6,920 nt of DNA, from contig JAHZHY010000061.1 in NCBI GenBank assembly GCA_019420045.1, positions 1 through 6,920 of the forward strand, written 5' to 3'. Within the stretch, counting starts at the first letter, position 1. Each line of letters opens with the position of its first letter. This DNA is from Clostridiales bacterium. GTDB taxonomy: Bacteria; Bacillota; Clostridia; Oscillospirales; Butyricicoccaceae. Below the pieces are notes generated by a model. That model was not told the DNA's origin. It searched no databases and saw only the letters and a program-made list of their open reading frames with translations. Of this stretch, positions 5,692-6,920 are shown piece by piece. The translations under genes were made by a program, and so were the position numbers.

Positions 5692-6920
5692 ATGCTCAAA
5701 ACACTGCTTTCCCATCTGCGGGAATTCAAACGGGTCTCCATCCTCACGCCCATCTTTGTGGTGTTGGAAGTGGTGATGGAGGTGCTCATCCCTCTGATGA
5801 TGGCCGCCATCATCGACAACGGGGTGGAGAAGGGGAACATGGCCTATGTGTACCGCACCGGTCTGCTGATGGTGCTCATGGCGATGCTCTCCCTGTTTTT
5901 CGGCGCCTGCGCCGGACGCCTGGCCGCCAAAGCCAGCAGCGGCTTTGCCCGCAACCTGCGCCGGGGAATGTTTGCAAATATCCAGCGCTTCGCCTTTTCC
6001 AACCTGGACAAATATTCCACTGCCGGTCTAGTCACCCGTATGACCACCGATGTGACCAATGTGCAAAACGCCTTTCAGATGATCCTGCGTATGTGCACCA
6101 GAGCTCCCACCATGCTCCTGTGCGCTTTGGTGATGGCCTTTTCCATCAACGCCAGATTGTCTCTGATCTTTGTGGCAGCCATCATCTTCCTGGGCTTCTG
6201 CCTGGTGCTCATCACAAAAAACTCCCATCCGGTCTTTCTTCAGGTCTTCCGCAAATACGACGCCCTCAATGCCAGCGTCCAGGAAAATGTGGGCGCCATC
6301 CGGGTGGTCAAGTCCTATGTGCGGGAAGGCCATGAAATCAGCAAATTTGAACAGGCCTGCCAGAATGTGTACCGGCTGTTTGTCCGGGCCGAGCGGGTGC
6401 TGGTGCTCAACGCCCCGGTGATGCAGCTGACCGTCTATGGCTGCATCCTGCTTCTGTGCTGGCTGGGCGCCAAGATGATCGTGGTGAACGATCTGACCAC
6501 CGGTCAGCTGATGAGCCTGTTTACCTATGTGATGAACATTCTCATGAGCCTGATGATGATCTCCATGGTTTTTGTCATGATCACCATGGCCCGGGCCTCC
6601 GCCGACCGTATTGCCCAGGTGCTCACCGAAGAGCCCGACCTGGAAAACCCGGAACACCCGGTGACATCTGTCAAAGACGGCTCCATCCAGTTTTCCCATG
6701 TGACCCTGCGGTATTCCGCCGGCGGCAAGCCGGTGCTGCGGGATGTGGATCTGACGGTGGAACCGGGGGAGACCCTGGGAATCATCGGCGGCACCGGCTC
6801 TTCCAAATCCAGCCTGGTGCAGCTGATCCCTCGTCTTTACGATGTGAGCGAAGGCTCGGTGGCCGTGGGCGGCGTGGATGTGCGCCGCTATGACTTGCAG
6901 ACCCTGCGCAATGAAGTGGC
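5692..6920 (+). CDS. Type I ABC exporter, fused membrane and ATPase domains (3' truncated)
   Basis: The frame is open from ATG 5692 to the window edge: 409 codons plus 2 bases, with no stop. AAGGAGGT (5680-5687) lies 4 bases upstream. Residues about 16-300 are the six-helix exporter membrane domain (hydrophobic stretches near 17-40, 56-74, 138-152, 157-174, 243-260 and 272-298), with the cytoplasmic loop motif TTDVTNVQ (118-125) and the coupling region VQENVGAIRVVKSYVRE (196-212). The ATPase domain starts near 330: A-loop Tyr341, Walker A GGTGSSKSS (366-374), then LIPRLYD (378-384). The Q-loop, signature, Walker B and H-loop are beyond the edge. Family members export drugs, peptides or lipids, and in Bacillota they often work as heterodimers with a second half-transporter encoded next. 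Walker A has Ser where most have Gly (GSSKS, not GSGKS). The substrate cannot be named. Confidence 0.93.
   Translation, partial: MLKTLLSHLREFKRVSILTPIFVVLEVVMEVLIPLMMAAIIDNGVEKGNMAYVYRTGLLMVLMAMLSLFFGACAGRLAAKASSGFARNLRRGMFANIQRFAFSNLDKYSTAGLVTRMTTDVTNVQNAFQMILRMCTRAPTMLLCALVMAFSINARLSLIFVAAIIFLGFCLVLITKNSHPVFLQVFRKYDALNASVQENVGAIRVVKSYVREGHEISKFEQACQNVYRLFVRAERVLVLNAPVMQLTVYGCILLLCWLGAKMIVVNDLTTGQLMSLFTYVMNILMSLMMISMVFVMITMARASADRIAQVLTEEPDLENPEHPVTSVKDGSIQFSHVTLRYSAGGKPVLRDVDLTVEPGETLGIIGGTGSSKSSLVQLIPRLYDVSEGSVAVGGVDVRRYDLQTLRNEV

Noticed and set aside
6028..6699. 223-codon minus-strand frame rich in His, Gly and Asp inside the ABC gene
   Set aside because: The composition is the mirror of membrane-helix codons (ATG, GTG, ATC) on the other strand; the plus frame has clear exporter motifs.

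Overview
The window looks like a moderately GC-rich, spore-forming member of the Clostridia (Bacillota), probably an Oscillospiraceae/Ruminococcaceae-type gut lineage. The evidence is strong AGGAGG ribosome binding sites, the ctsR-mcsA-mcsB-clpC stress operon, a near-canonical spoVT, and a MarR/ABC-exporter module of a kind common in that group. The family-level placement is an inference from gene content and style, not a search result.

Region 1 (1-4079, plus strand) is the class III heat-shock operon: the last codons of ctsR, then mcsA, mcsB (overlapping mcsA by ATGA) and clpC. In Bacillus subtilis, CtsR represses the operon, McsA activates the protein-arginine kinase McsB, McsB marks proteins with phosphoarginine (pArg), and ClpC with ClpP degrades the marked proteins. 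Here the McsB frame and fold are intact. However, almost every signature residue of the kinase is replaced: the catalytic Cys is Asp, the nucleotide-binding arginines are Gln/Gln/Thr, the acidic loop is NGEEH, the RGxYGEGS-type loop is missing, and the C-terminal RDxxRA pArg pocket is changed. McsA also has a contracted zinc motif (CxC instead of CxxC). ClpC is complete and keeps Glu32 and Glu106, the residues known to read pArg. The most interesting reading is an arginine-kinase module that has become a pseudokinase adaptor beside an intact unfoldase.

Region 2 (4080-4175) is a short convergent terminator region with two strong hairpins. Region 3 (4176-4709, minus strand) is spoVT, a forespore regulator with an AbrB-type DNA-binding domain and a GAF-like domain, preceded by a plausible sigma-G promoter. 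Region 4 (4710-4930) is a divergent intergenic region with an excellent sigma-A promoter for marR and a dyad at the expected start of transcription, probably the MarR operator.

Region 5 (4931-6920, plus strand) is a MarR-family repressor gene with a TTG start, a 320-base non-coding stretch carrying three hairpins, and the first 409 codons of a type I ABC exporter that runs off the window. MarR probably controls itself and perhaps the exporter. An 18-base sequence inside a hairpin occurs both after clpC and after marR, and a second hairpin type occurs twice exactly 200 bases apart, so this genome appears to use repeated terminator-like elements.
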